Positions 22,552 to 30,508 of a stretch of 39,319 bases of DNA are shown one piece after another. A program made the position numbers and the translations under genes. Location of the stretch: NCBI GenBank assembly GCA_017465885.1, contig JAFTVG010000007.1, positions 1 to 39,319 on the forward strand, read 5' to 3'. The stretch's first letter is position 1. The number at the start of each line of letters is the position of its first letter. A model generated the notes under the pieces. It made no database searches. It saw only the letters and a list, made by a program, of their open reading frames with translations, and was not told where the DNA came from. The stretch is from Clostridia bacterium (lineage in GTDB: Bacteria > Bacillota > Clostridia > Oscillospirales > CAG-272).

Positions 22552-25101
22552 TCAAATATCGTATTTTGAAAGAATGGCGCTGGGCGTTTTCATCAGCAGG
22601 AAGAGTGCGGGTAAGATGCCGAAGATCACCGATACGCCCATAGCAAAGGCGATCACGATCAGGGCAAGCCAGGGAGGATAGAAGAACATTTCCTCCATAG
22701 AGGGCGCGTAATCCAGCCAGAAGAGCACCAGAGCGCTGGTCAACACCGTGCCCGCGCCCACCGTCAGAGAGGAGAGGGCAAGGGATTCGGCAAAGAAGCG
22801 GAAGACGATGTTTTTCTTGGAAACGCCGATGGCGCGGTAGATGCCCACCTCCTTCACTCTGCCCATCAGCGAGGAGCGCATGATGAAGAAGATGCAGAGG
22901 CAGGTGATCAGCCCTAAAACACCCATAGACACGAACTTGGAGATGATGCTTGAAATATCAAAGAATGCCTGCGCGTTTTTCTCATCGTCTGGGGTGAACA
23001 GATAGCCGTCTGTCAGATAGGACGCCATTTCCTCCTCCAAGAACTTTTCGGTCTTTTTGGGGGAGGTGGAGTGGATGATGATGGTCTGTTGGTAATAGTC
23101 CCCTGTTGCAAGGTTTGTTCCTTTCACGGGAAGAGAGCTTGTTCCCGAGGAGCAGGCGACCGAAAGCAGATCCTCATCGGAAAGGAAGAAGCCTGCCCCT
23201 TTATTCATATATTCGGTGCCGAAGGGAGAGGGGTACTTGAAGAAGAGTCCCGAAAGATCGTCGTAGACCTCCACTCTCGGCATCTTTTCGGTGTCCAGAT
23301 CATCGGGGGTCAGCAGGGCGCCGATCTTCAGCGTTTTGCCGTTTAACGTGATCTCTTCGCCGATCGCATACCCGGGGGCTCCGAAGGGAAGATAGAGGGC
23401 GACCTGCCCTTCACCGAGGGGAACACCGTAATCGTCCCCTGCCGCCACGTAGGTGGGCAGTGCCGCCTTTGCAAGGGCGCGCTCGGTAAGATAGAAGGCG
23501 GTTTCCTTTGCTTTGACCACGCCCACCACCTTCAGGCTGACACCCCCGGAATAGTCCGAGGAGATGAGCCCCGTGATCAGGTTGTTGATCAGATCCTCGG
23601 GCTTCTTGATGAAGTCCACGGTGGAATCTTCAAGAATGCGCTCTGCAGTCAGCGAGGACAACAGCACCTCGTCATCCCTTTCGGGAAGCCTGCCGCAAAC
23701 CAGATCCCGTCCTTCTGCCATACGGACGGGCAGGATGGCGTCTGCCGAGGAGATATCAATGCGGTTTTGCTCGCTGGTCTCAAAGGCGCCAAGGGATAGG
23801 GAAGGGGAGGAAAAGTAGCCTTTTACGTCAGAAAAGACGTAATCGATGGCGGCGTCCTCCCTGCCCACGGCGCCTTGCAGAGCGGTGTAGCAGGCGGGGT
23901 CGCTTGTTAAAAGCTCGAAGGTGTATTTGTTATACGCCCTGTTCATGGTGAAAATATCGGAAAAGGCAGTGCCGAAGGTGGAGGCGGTCATCACCAGAAT
24001 CAGCGAAAGAAGGAGTAGGGTGCAGACCAGCAGTCTTCTGCCCTTTTTCTGCATCTTGGTAAAGTGCAGACGGTAGCCTGCAAGCAGAGAAGAGCCGAAG
24101 GTGAACAGTCTGCCGTATCTGCCGCCCTCAAGAGGAGCGAAATCAAACTTTCTTTCGGTTTGCTTTTCTTCCTCGTGCTGTTCTCGTTTGCTTTCAAAGA
24201 CACCTTCGTTTACCTTGATCTCGCTGTTTTCATCCAGCACCTGCACCCCGGAGGTAAGCACCTGCAGATAGCTTTTGCCATCCTTTGAGATGAAGCGCAG
24301 GCGCAGGGGCTCTGTGGGGCAGGATCCGTAATAATCTATCGACAGATTGGCTGACTGCTCGTTTTGCTTGTCGTATTCGCCGAGGTAGATCACGTTCTTG
24401 CTCTTGGCGATCAGTCCGTAGGCGCCGTCGTTTTCCTTGATGTTTTCGATCCTGCCGTCCTTTATTTCGATCACCTTGTCGCAGTAGTGATCCACCAGCT
24501 CCGCCTCGTGGGTCACCAAAAGCACCAGTCTGTCCTTTGAAAGATCCTTCAGCAGATCCATGATGAGCAGGGTGTTTGCCTCGTCAAGATTGCCCGTAGG
24601 CTCGTCTGCCAGGATCACCTTGGGGCTTTTTACGATGGCTCTTGCAATGGCGATCCGCTGCTGCTGACCGCCTGAAAGGGTGTCGGGCAAGCGCATAGCG
24701 TACTTTTCCATCCCCACCAGCGTCAGCGCCGCCATGGTTCGCTCTCTTAAAAGGGCTCGGTCCTCCACACCGCAAAGACGGAGGGCGTCGGACACGTTTT
24801 CAAAGCAGTTGACCTGATAATTGAGGTAGTAGTTCTGGAAGATATAGCCGATATCTCTGTTGCGGATCACATCGGGATCGCTTTTTAACGCCTTACCGTC
24901 AAAGAGGATCTGACCCGATGCAAAGCTGTCAAGCCCCCCCACCACGTTTAAAAGGGTGGTCTTGCCGCATCCGCTTCTGCCAAAGACCGCCACCATCCCC
25001 TTTTCGGGCAGATCCAGGGTGACGTTCTTTAACACGTGGAGCTGGTTGCGTTCTCCTTTGTTATAGAATTTGTTCAGTCCTTTGATGCTGATCATATGCA
25101 T
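22552..25101 (-). CDS. MacB-type ABC transporter, fused ATPase and permease (849 residues)
   Basis: The start is ATG 25101 behind AAAGGAGA; a second ATG six bases on is possible. Residues 1-220 are the nucleotide-binding domain: Walker A GRSGCGKTT (about 41-49), signature LSGGQQQR (about 142-149), Walker B VILADEPTG, D-loop and the H-loop histidine in LLVTHEAEL. A linker of about 100 residues carries basic KREQHEEEKQTERK. The permease has a first membrane helix near 345-370, a large outside domain (about 380-690) and three C-terminal helices with an FtsX domain (MGRVKEVGIYRAIGVSKKN). Such MacB-like pairs export peptides or sense and remove antimicrobial peptides. It is the second gene, 28 bp after the 751-residue partner. 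No two-component genes flank it. Confidence 0.92.
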   Translation of the reverse strand: MHMISIKGLNKFYNKGERNQLHVLKNVTLDLPEKGMVAVFGRSGCGKTTLLNVVGGLDSFASGQILFDGKALKSDPDVIRNRDIGYIFQNYYLNYQVNCFENVSDALRLCGVEDRALLRERTMAALTLVGMEKYAMRLPDTLSGGQQQRIAIARAIVKSPKVILADEPTGNLDEANTLLIMDLLKDLSKDRLVLLVTHEAELVDHYCDKVIEIKDGRIENIKENDGAYGLIAKSKNVIYLGEYDKQNEQSANLSIDYYGSCPTEPLRLRFISKDGKSYLQVLTSGVQVLDENSEIKVNEGVFESKREQHEEEKQTERKFDFAPLEGGRYGRLFTFGSSLLAGYRLHFTKMQKKGRRLLVCTLLLLSLILVMTASTFGTAFSDIFTMNRAYNKYTFELLTSDPACYTALQGAVGREDAAIDYVFSDVKGYFSSPSLSLGAFETSEQNRIDISSADAILPVRMAEGRDLVCGRLPERDDEVLLSSLTAERILEDSTVDFIKKPEDLINNLITGLISSDYSGGVSLKVVGVVKAKETAFYLTERALAKAALPTYVAAGDDYGVPLGEGQVALYLPFGAPGYAIGEEITLNGKTLKIGALLTPDDLDTEKMPRVEVYDDLSGLFFKYPSPFGTEYMNKGAGFFLSDEDLLSVACSSGTSSLPVKGTNLATGDYYQQTIIIHSTSPKKTEKFLEEEMASYLTDGYLFTPDDEKNAQAFFDISSIISKFVSMGVLGLITCLCIFFIMRSSLMGRVKEVGIYRAIGVSKKNIVFRFFAESLALSSLTVGAGTVLTSALVLFWLDYAPSMEEMFFYPPWLALIVIAFAMGVSVIFGILPALFLLMKTPSAILSKYDI

Positions 25102-25129
25102 ATTCTCCTTTCTTCAAATCTCAAAATAC

Positions 25130-27385
25130 TTATTGTTTTTTGGAAAGGGACTTTTTCACGCTCTGCCCGAACAGCTTCTTCAACTGCTTGGAGGTCACTC
25201 TCAAAACGATGATGAAGAGAGCGGCAAAGAGCAGAAGATACTGCCACCAATACATATAGGTGAACATGGCGTTGACCATAGGAATGGTGAACACCAGAAA
25301 GCCGACGAACAGGGCGGTAAGGTAGGCGGGGATCAGGGTGATGAGCATACGGACGAATACCCCGATCTTGATGGCACTCACGGGAATACCCATAGAGCGC
25401 ATAATGCCCATTTCGCTCTTGAAGGAGTCAAGAGTTCTGGTGGTGCAGATGTGGATAAAGAAGGAAATAAAGAGGAGGAAGAGCACCCACAGCGCGGCAA
25501 GGAAGCCTGCGCCGATGGTGTTGATGATCACCGTGAAGATATCGGGATCGTAGGTGGTGTCGGACATCAGGGCGATATACTCTTCGCCGTGAAGGGTCTT
25601 TACTGCCTTTTTTGCCGCTTTGTCACTCCTATAAAAGAGGGAGAGCTGCGTGTAGCTTTCCGAAAGGACCTCATCGCCCAGCTTCATTAACAGCTGAGGG
25701 CTGATGAGAACGTAGTCCTTGACGTAGGCGTTTTCACTTGATAAGGGCAGGTCGCTCTTCTTCAGCTCCTCCTTGCCGAATTCCTTTGAGAAATAATACT
25801 CCGATTCCCCCGAATAAGGGTTAGAGGTGACGTAGTATTCGTAAAGAGCGGAGAAGGTGATCTCGGCGTTTTCCTGTCGGTAACGATCCAGCGCTTCACT
25901 TTGCACGTAAAGGGCGTCGCCCTGTACGTCAAAGGAGGGGATGAGGGGCAAGATCTCCGAATAGACGGGAACACCGTTTTGCAGGGCGTTTACCGTGATC
26001 TCCGAGCTTTTGTCAAAGAGATGCTCGCAGGCAGTGAACAGCTTGAAGCCCTCTTCGGAAAAGCAGACCTCCGCAGGCAGATTGTTGTCGCGGAAATAGC
26101 AGACGCCCACCACCTCGTATACCAATTCTCCGATCTGAATGCTGTCGATAAAGAGCTTGGGCCAACCGAAATCGGTCTGCTTCTCAAGGGGAAGATAAAG
26201 CAGTACCTCGTTTGCCTTTTCGGGATATCTGCCCACGTCTGCCCTGCCGTAATCCTTCCCGTAGGTAGGCTGAAGATCCACAAATCCGGGCAGACCCAGC
26301 AGATTGGTATAGTAAATGAAATGGCTTTCGTCAAGCTGCTCGTCAAAGCGCAGATGATCGATGGCTCCCGTCTGTGCCATCAGTCCTTCGATCTCCTCGG
26401 GGGTAAACACCTCTCCCGAACGCTTGACCATCACCACCCTGCCTTCCTGCGGGGTGAACATATAGTAGTCGGAGAACAGATCTGCCACTCCGCTTCCGCA
26501 AAGGGCAGTGGCAAAAAACATTCCAAGGCTTCCGATGATCATCAGGATACAAAGGAAGAGGGAAAGAAGAGGACGGGAAAGGAAGATGGTCTTGCCGAGG
26601 ACGAAGCCGTTTTTAATCTCGGGACGTTTGAAGCCCTTTTTTTCCTCGGGGAAGAGCAGGGGATCTTTTTGGGGGCTTTTTTCACCCTCTTCTGCCATCG
26701 GTGCAGGGGTAAAGACGGTGTCCTCCGCTACTGCGCCGTCATAGATGCGCACGTGTCTCGTGGCAACGCCCTCCACCTGCTCGAAATTGTGGGTCACCAT
26801 AATGAAGAGCTTGTCTTTTGAAACCTCTTTTAAGAGCGCAACGATCTCGGCGGAGGTGGCGTAGTCCAGGTTGCCCGTGGGCTCGTCTGCAAGAATGATG
26901 GGACTATCCTTTGCAAGGGCGCGGGCAATGACGGTGCGTTGCTTCTGACCGCCCGAGAGCTTACTGCCCTTTTGCTTGATGAAGGGGCGCATTCCCACCC
27001 GATCAAGCAGCTCCAGTGCTTTTCTTCTGCGCTCCTTGTGGTCTTCAATGTTCATCAGTGCCAGCTCCACGTTTTGAAGCACGGTGAAGCTTTCGATGAT
27101 GTTGTAGTCCTGGAAGATGAAGGAGATATAGTCCTTTCTATAGTCCTCCCAGTCCTTTTGCATATAATGTGAGGTGGGCTGACCTTCGATATAAAGCTCG
27201 CCCTCCTCGTAGCTGTCCATACCGCTGATCACGTTTAAAAGGGTGGATTTACCCGAGCCCGAAGCACCCGTGACCGCCACGAATTCGCCTTTGTCAAAGG
27301 ACAGATTCACCCCGCGGATGCCCACGGTCACCGCTCCCTCGGAAACGTAGATCTTTCCTATATTTTTCAGCTTTAAAAGCGACAT
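25130..27385 (-). CDS. MacB-type ABC transporter, fused ATPase and permease (751 residues)
   Basis: ATG 27385 follows GAAAGGAGAAGG. Residues 1-220 are the nucleotide-binding domain with Walker A TGASGSGKST (about 39-48), signature LSGGQKQR, Walker B IILADEPTGNLD and H-loop MVTHNFEQ. A linker (about 222-265) leads to a first membrane helix (about 280-305), an outside domain (about 310-610) and three helices with an FtsX-type domain containing TRTLDSFKSEMGIMRSMG. The two transporter genes have the same order of parts but low identity in the permease, so they likely form a heterodimer. A promoter lies about 48 bp upstream. The substrate is not visible from the sequence; an antimicrobial peptide or lipid is the usual guess for the family. 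Confidence 0.92.
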   Translation of the reverse strand: MSLLKLKNIGKIYVSEGAVTVGIRGVNLSFDKGEFVAVTGASGSGKSTLLNVISGMDSYEEGELYIEGQPTSHYMQKDWEDYRKDYISFIFQDYNIIESFTVLQNVELALMNIEDHKERRRKALELLDRVGMRPFIKQKGSKLSGGQKQRTVIARALAKDSPIILADEPTGNLDYATSAEIVALLKEVSKDKLFIMVTHNFEQVEGVATRHVRIYDGAVAEDTVFTPAPMAEEGEKSPQKDPLLFPEEKKGFKRPEIKNGFVLGKTIFLSRPLLSLFLCILMIIGSLGMFFATALCGSGVADLFSDYYMFTPQEGRVVMVKRSGEVFTPEEIEGLMAQTGAIDHLRFDEQLDESHFIYYTNLLGLPGFVDLQPTYGKDYGRADVGRYPEKANEVLLYLPLEKQTDFGWPKLFIDSIQIGELVYEVVGVCYFRDNNLPAEVCFSEEGFKLFTACEHLFDKSSEITVNALQNGVPVYSEILPLIPSFDVQGDALYVQSEALDRYRQENAEITFSALYEYYVTSNPYSGESEYYFSKEFGKEELKKSDLPLSSENAYVKDYVLISPQLLMKLGDEVLSESYTQLSLFYRSDKAAKKAVKTLHGEEYIALMSDTTYDPDIFTVIINTIGAGFLAALWVLFLLFISFFIHICTTRTLDSFKSEMGIMRSMGIPVSAIKIGVFVRMLITLIPAYLTALFVGFLVFTIPMVNAMFTYMYWWQYLLLFAALFIIVLRVTSKQLKKLFGQSVKKSLSKKQ

Positions 27386-27432
27386 AGCCTTCTCCTTTCA
27401 AAAAAGAGCTTTGGTTTGATCCTTGTACGATT

Positions 27433-27461
27433 ATTTTACCATAGATCCGCACTTTTGTAAA
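27433..27461 (-). promoter_or_regulatory. Promoter of the ABC transporter operon
   Basis: On the minus strand TTTACA (27461-27456), a 17-bp spacer and TAAAAT (27438-27433), about 48 bp before the ATG at 27385. Confidence 0.75.
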
Positions 27462-27515
27462 GTGAAAGTTTTTCAAGACGTCTGGTTTTTTCTTTACTAA
27501 AAAACATTGACCGAA

Positions 27516-27563
27516 ACACAATATGTTGTGTTTTGCTATTGACAAAAACAAGATAAATGGTTA
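27516..27563 (+). promoter_or_regulatory. NrdR boxes upstream of nrdD
   Basis: ACACAATATGTTGTGT (27516-27531) is a perfect palindrome that matches the NrdR box consensus ACACWATATATWGTGT in nearly every base. A degenerate copy, ACAAGATAAATGGTTA (27548-27563), lies 32 bp further on in phase and overlaps the promoter. NrdR is the ATP/dATP-sensing repressor of ribonucleotide reductases in bacteria; nrdR itself is not in this window. Confidence 0.75.
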
Positions 27564-27567
27564 TAAT
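27539..27567 (+). promoter_or_regulatory. Promoter of nrdD
   Basis: TTGACA (27539-27544), a 17-bp spacer and TATAAT (27562-27567): both hexamers are the sigma-A consensus. The NrdR boxes flank and overlap it. The start site near 27575 excludes an upstream in-frame start at 27557. Confidence 0.92.
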
Positions 27568-27631
27568 GGGTGTGTACGAAGATAAAAAAGTAAAAACGGA
27601 ATTAAAAAAGAAGATACGGAAGGAGCAGAAT

Positions 27632-29806
27632 ATGAAGATCATCAAGAGAAGCGGTAGCGAAGTGGAATTTGATAGAGAAAAGATCGCCGTTGCGGTGACC
27701 AAGGCAAACGAGAGCGTGGTGCCCAGCCACCGCCTTACCCCCATACAGATCAAGAGAATTGCAGAGGATGTGGAGAGCGCCGCGGCAAATATGCAAAGGT
27801 CGTTAAGCGTGGAGGAGATCCAGGATATGGTGGAAGACCAAATCATGAATCAGAGAGCCTTCGCCGTGGCAAGAAGCTACATCACCTATCGCTATAAGAG
27901 AGCGATGGTGCGCAAGTCCAACACCACCGACGAACAGATCTTAAGTCTGATCGAATGCAACAACGAGGAGGTCAAGCAGGAGAACTCCAACAAGAACCCC
28001 ACCGTCAACAGTGTTCAAAGAGACTATATGGCGGGCGAGGTAAGCAAGGACATCACCAAGCGCATCCTGCTTCCTTCAGACATCGTTGCCGCCCACGAGG
28101 ACGGGCGCATCCATTTCCACGATGCAGACTATTTTGCGCAAAGAATGCACAACTGCGATCTGGTGAATTTAGAGGATATGCTTCAAAACGGCACGGTCAT
28201 CAGCGAAACGCTGATCGAAAAGCCCCATACCTTCTCTACCGCCTGCAACATCGCCACCCAGATCATTGCGCAGGTGGCATCCTGCCAGTACGGCGGACAG
28301 AGCATCAGCCTTGCCCATCTTGCACCCTTCGTGGAGCTCAGCCGTCAGCGCTTCCGTAAGGAGGTGCGGGAGGAGCTGTCCCTGCTGCCGGGAACCTTCA
28401 GTGAGGAGCAAGTCAACGCCATTGCCGAAAAGCGGGTAAGGGAAGAGATCAACAGAGGCGTGCAGACCATTCAGTATCAGGTGGTCACCCTGATGACCAC
28501 CAACGGACAAGCCCCCTTCGTCACCGTCTTTATGTATCTGGGCGAAGCCAAAAACGAGCAGGAAAAGGCAGACCTTGCCCTCATCATCGAGGAGACCCTC
28601 CGTCAGCGCTACAAGGGCGTGAAAAACGAAAAGGGTGTGTGGGTCACTCCCGCTTTCCCTAAGCTTATTTACGTTCTGGAGGAGGACAATATCCACGAGG
28701 ACAGCAAATACTATTATCTGACCAAGCTTGCCGCCAAGTGTACCGCCAAGAGAATGGTGCCCGACTATATCTCCGAAAAAATTATGCTTCAGAATAAGAT
28801 CGACAAAAACGGAGACGGTCAGTGCTATACCTGCATGGGATGCCGCAGCTTCCTTACGCCCTACGTGGATGCAGAGGGCAAGCCCAAATACTACGGCAGA
28901 TTCAATCAGGGTGTCGTCACCGTCAATCTGGTGGACATCGGTCTTTCTGCAGAAGGAGATATGGATCGCTTCTGGCAGATCTTTGACGAGAGAATGGATC
29001 TCTGCCACAGAGCCCTGCAGTGCCGCCACGAGCGGCTGACGGGCACGCTTTCCGATGCCGCCCCCATCCTTTGGCAGCACGGCGCTCTGCTTCGCTTAAA
29101 GAAGGGCGAGGTGATCGACGAGTATCTGCACGGCGGCTATTCCACCCTGTCGCTGGGGTATGCGGGTCTGTGGGAGTGCGTGTACAGTCTCAACGGCAGA
29201 AAGCTGACCGAGCCCGAGGGCGAGGAGCTGGGGCTTGAAATTATGAGAAAGCTCAACGAATATACCGCCAAGTGGAAAAAGGAGGAGAATATCGACTATT
29301 CTCTTTACGGCACTCCCCTTGAAAGCACCACTTACAAGTTTGCAAAGTGCTTACAAAAGCGCTTCGGTATCGTGAAGGGGGTCACCGACCGCAGTTATAT
29401 CACCAACAGCTATCACGTGCACGTGACCGAGGAGATCGACGCTTTTGAAAAGCTGGCGCTGGAGGCAAAATTCCAAGCCCTTTCCCCCGGCGGTGCCATC
29501 TCCTACGTGGAGGTGCCCGATATGCAAAACAATCTTGAAGCAGTCCTTTCGGTGATGCGCTTCATCTACGATAACATTATGTACGCAGAGCTGAACACCA
29601 AGAGTGACTACTGTATGGAGTGCGGATACGACGGTGAGATCGGTGTGGAAAGCATAGAAGGAAAGCTGACTTGGGTCTGCCCCAATTGCGGAAATACCGA
29701 TCAGAAGAGAATGAACGTGGCAAGACGTACCTGCGGGTATATCGGCACGCAGTACTGGAATCAGGGACGGACGCAGGAAATCAAGGAACGGGTCTTACAC
29801 CTGTAA
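27632..29806 (+). CDS. nrdD: Anaerobic ribonucleoside-triphosphate reductase
   Basis: NrdD reduces NTPs to dNTPs in the absence of oxygen with a glycyl radical and formate. ATG 27632 follows GAAGGAGCAG. The 724 residues start with an ATP-cone (about 1-95; KRSGSEVEFDREKIAVAVTK, ending RSYITYRYKR) that senses dATP. The central barrel has CYTCMGCRSF with active-site cysteines. The C-terminus holds a four-Cys zinc site (CMECGYDG and CPNCGN, about 665-690) and the glycyl-radical motif RRTCGYIGTQYW with G702. The length is usual for the family. NrdR boxes and a strong promoter stand upstream, and the activase gene follows. The whole organisation is that of a complete class III system and indicates an anaerobic life. 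Confidence 0.97.
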   Translation: MKIIKRSGSEVEFDREKIAVAVTKANESVVPSHRLTPIQIKRIAEDVESAAANMQRSLSVEEIQDMVEDQIMNQRAFAVARSYITYRYKRAMVRKSNTTDEQILSLIECNNEEVKQENSNKNPTVNSVQRDYMAGEVSKDITKRILLPSDIVAAHEDGRIHFHDADYFAQRMHNCDLVNLEDMLQNGTVISETLIEKPHTFSTACNIATQIIAQVASCQYGGQSISLAHLAPFVELSRQRFRKEVREELSLLPGTFSEEQVNAIAEKRVREEINRGVQTIQYQVVTLMTTNGQAPFVTVFMYLGEAKNEQEKADLALIIEETLRQRYKGVKNEKGVWVTPAFPKLIYVLEEDNIHEDSKYYYLTKLAAKCTAKRMVPDYISEKIMLQNKIDKNGDGQCYTCMGCRSFLTPYVDAEGKPKYYGRFNQGVVTVNLVDIGLSAEGDMDRFWQIFDERMDLCHRALQCRHERLTGTLSDAAPILWQHGALLRLKKGEVIDEYLHGGYSTLSLGYAGLWECVYSLNGRKLTEPEGEELGLEIMRKLNEYTAKWKKEENIDYSLYGTPLESTTYKFAKCLQKRFGIVKGVTDRSYITNSYHVHVTEEIDAFEKLALEAKFQALSPGGAISYVEVPDMQNNLEAVLSVMRFIYDNIMYAELNTKSDYCMECGYDGEIGVESIEGKLTWVCPNCGNTDQKRMNVARRTCGYIGTQYWNQGRTQEIKERVLHL

Positions 29807-29814
29807 GCAACGAG

Positions 29815-29844
29815 AAAGCAAGGCGGATGATCCCGCCTTGCTTT
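29815..29844 (+). other. Intercistronic hairpin between nrdD and nrdG
   Basis: AAAGCAAGGCGG (29815-29826) pairs perfectly with CCGCCTTGCTTT (29833-29844), loop of six. A run of A, not T, follows, so it is not an intrinsic terminator. It ends ten bases before the nrdG ATG, where only a weak AAAGAG serves as ribosome site, so it may reduce nrdG yield or protect the nrdD mRNA. Confidence 0.75.
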
Positions 29845-29854
29845 AAAAAAAGAG

Positions 29855-30403
29855 ATGAATTACGGAAAACTCAACAAAAACGATATTGCAAACGGCAAGG
29901 GCGTGCGCGTTTCGCTCTTCGTTTCGGGATGCCGCAGAAACTGCAAGGGGTGCTTCAACAAGGAAGCCCAGCGCTTTTCCTACGGCGCACCCTACACCAA
30001 GCAAACCGAAAAGGAGATCCTATCTGCGCTGATGCCTTCCCATATCGACGGGCTGACCCTGCTTGGCGGCGAGCCCTTTGAAAAGGAAAACAGGGAAGAG
30101 CTGATCGCCCTTGTAAAAAGAGTGAAGAGCGATCTTCCTAAAAAGAGCGTCTGGTGCTACAGCGGCTTCCTTTTTGAGGAGCTTTTAAAGGAGGGGCAGG
30201 ATGCCATCGAACTGCTCTCCCTTCTTGACGTGCTGGTGGACGGTGCCTTTATAGAGGAGCAAAAGGATCTTGCCCTGCTTTTTCGAGGCTCTGCCAATCA
30301 GCGCATCCTGAACGTACCCGCCTCCTTGAAGGAAGGGAAGGGCGTTTGGCTTGAAGGATGTTGGCGACGCAATATGGGAAGCGGCGATATTTACGAAAGC
30401 TGA
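29855..30403 (+). CDS. nrdG: Anaerobic ribonucleotide reductase activating protein
   Basis: NrdG is a radical SAM enzyme that makes the glycyl radical on NrdD. The 182-residue protein has the 4Fe-4S cluster motif C-x3-C-x2-C as CRRNCKGC (C26, C30, C33) and the SAM-binding LLGGEPFEKEN (about 71-81). VWCYSGFLFEEL (about 100-111) and VLVDGAFIEEQKD (about 130-142) are usual NrdG segments, and RGSANQRILNV is the family's near-terminal motif. The start ATG 29855 has a weak ribosome site behind a hairpin. It is transcribed with nrdD; no other promoter is seen. The tail of about 20 residues after the last motif is a little longer than in many homologues. Confidence 0.95.
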   Translation: MNYGKLNKNDIANGKGVRVSLFVSGCRRNCKGCFNKEAQRFSYGAPYTKQTEKEILSALMPSHIDGLTLLGGEPFEKENREELIALVKRVKSDLPKKSVWCYSGFLFEELLKEGQDAIELLSLLDVLVDGAFIEEQKDLALLFRGSANQRILNVPASLKEGKGVWLEGCWRRNMGSGDIYES

Positions 30404-30424
30404 AGGATGCTTCCTTCGGTTTTT
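30400..30424 (+). terminator. Terminator after nrdG
   Basis: CTGAAGGA (30400-30407), loop TGCT, TCCTTCGG (30412-30419) and five T (30420-30424). The stem overlaps the nrdG stop codon. Confidence 0.75.
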
Positions 30425-30444
30425 CCCTTTTTTGAAGAAAACTC

Positions 30445-30473
30445 TTGACAAAAGGACGCTTTAACGGCATAAT
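30445..30473 (+). promoter_or_regulatory. Promoter of malQ
   Basis: TTGACA (30445-30450), a 17-bp spacer and CATAAT (30468-30473), about 35 bp before the ATG. Confidence 0.8.
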
Positions 30474-30508
30474 ATAAGAAATTACATCCGGTGAAAGGAC
30501 CTTAGATC

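Noticed and set aside
24000..24288. Short frames on both strands inside the ABC linker
   Set aside because: They lie in the basic/acidic linker between the ATPase and the permease of a continuous 849-residue frame.
29671..30081. 136-residue plus-strand frame overlapping nrdD and nrdG
   Set aside because: It is out of frame with both genes; nrdD continues to its glycyl-radical motif and nrdG has its cluster motif in the other frame.
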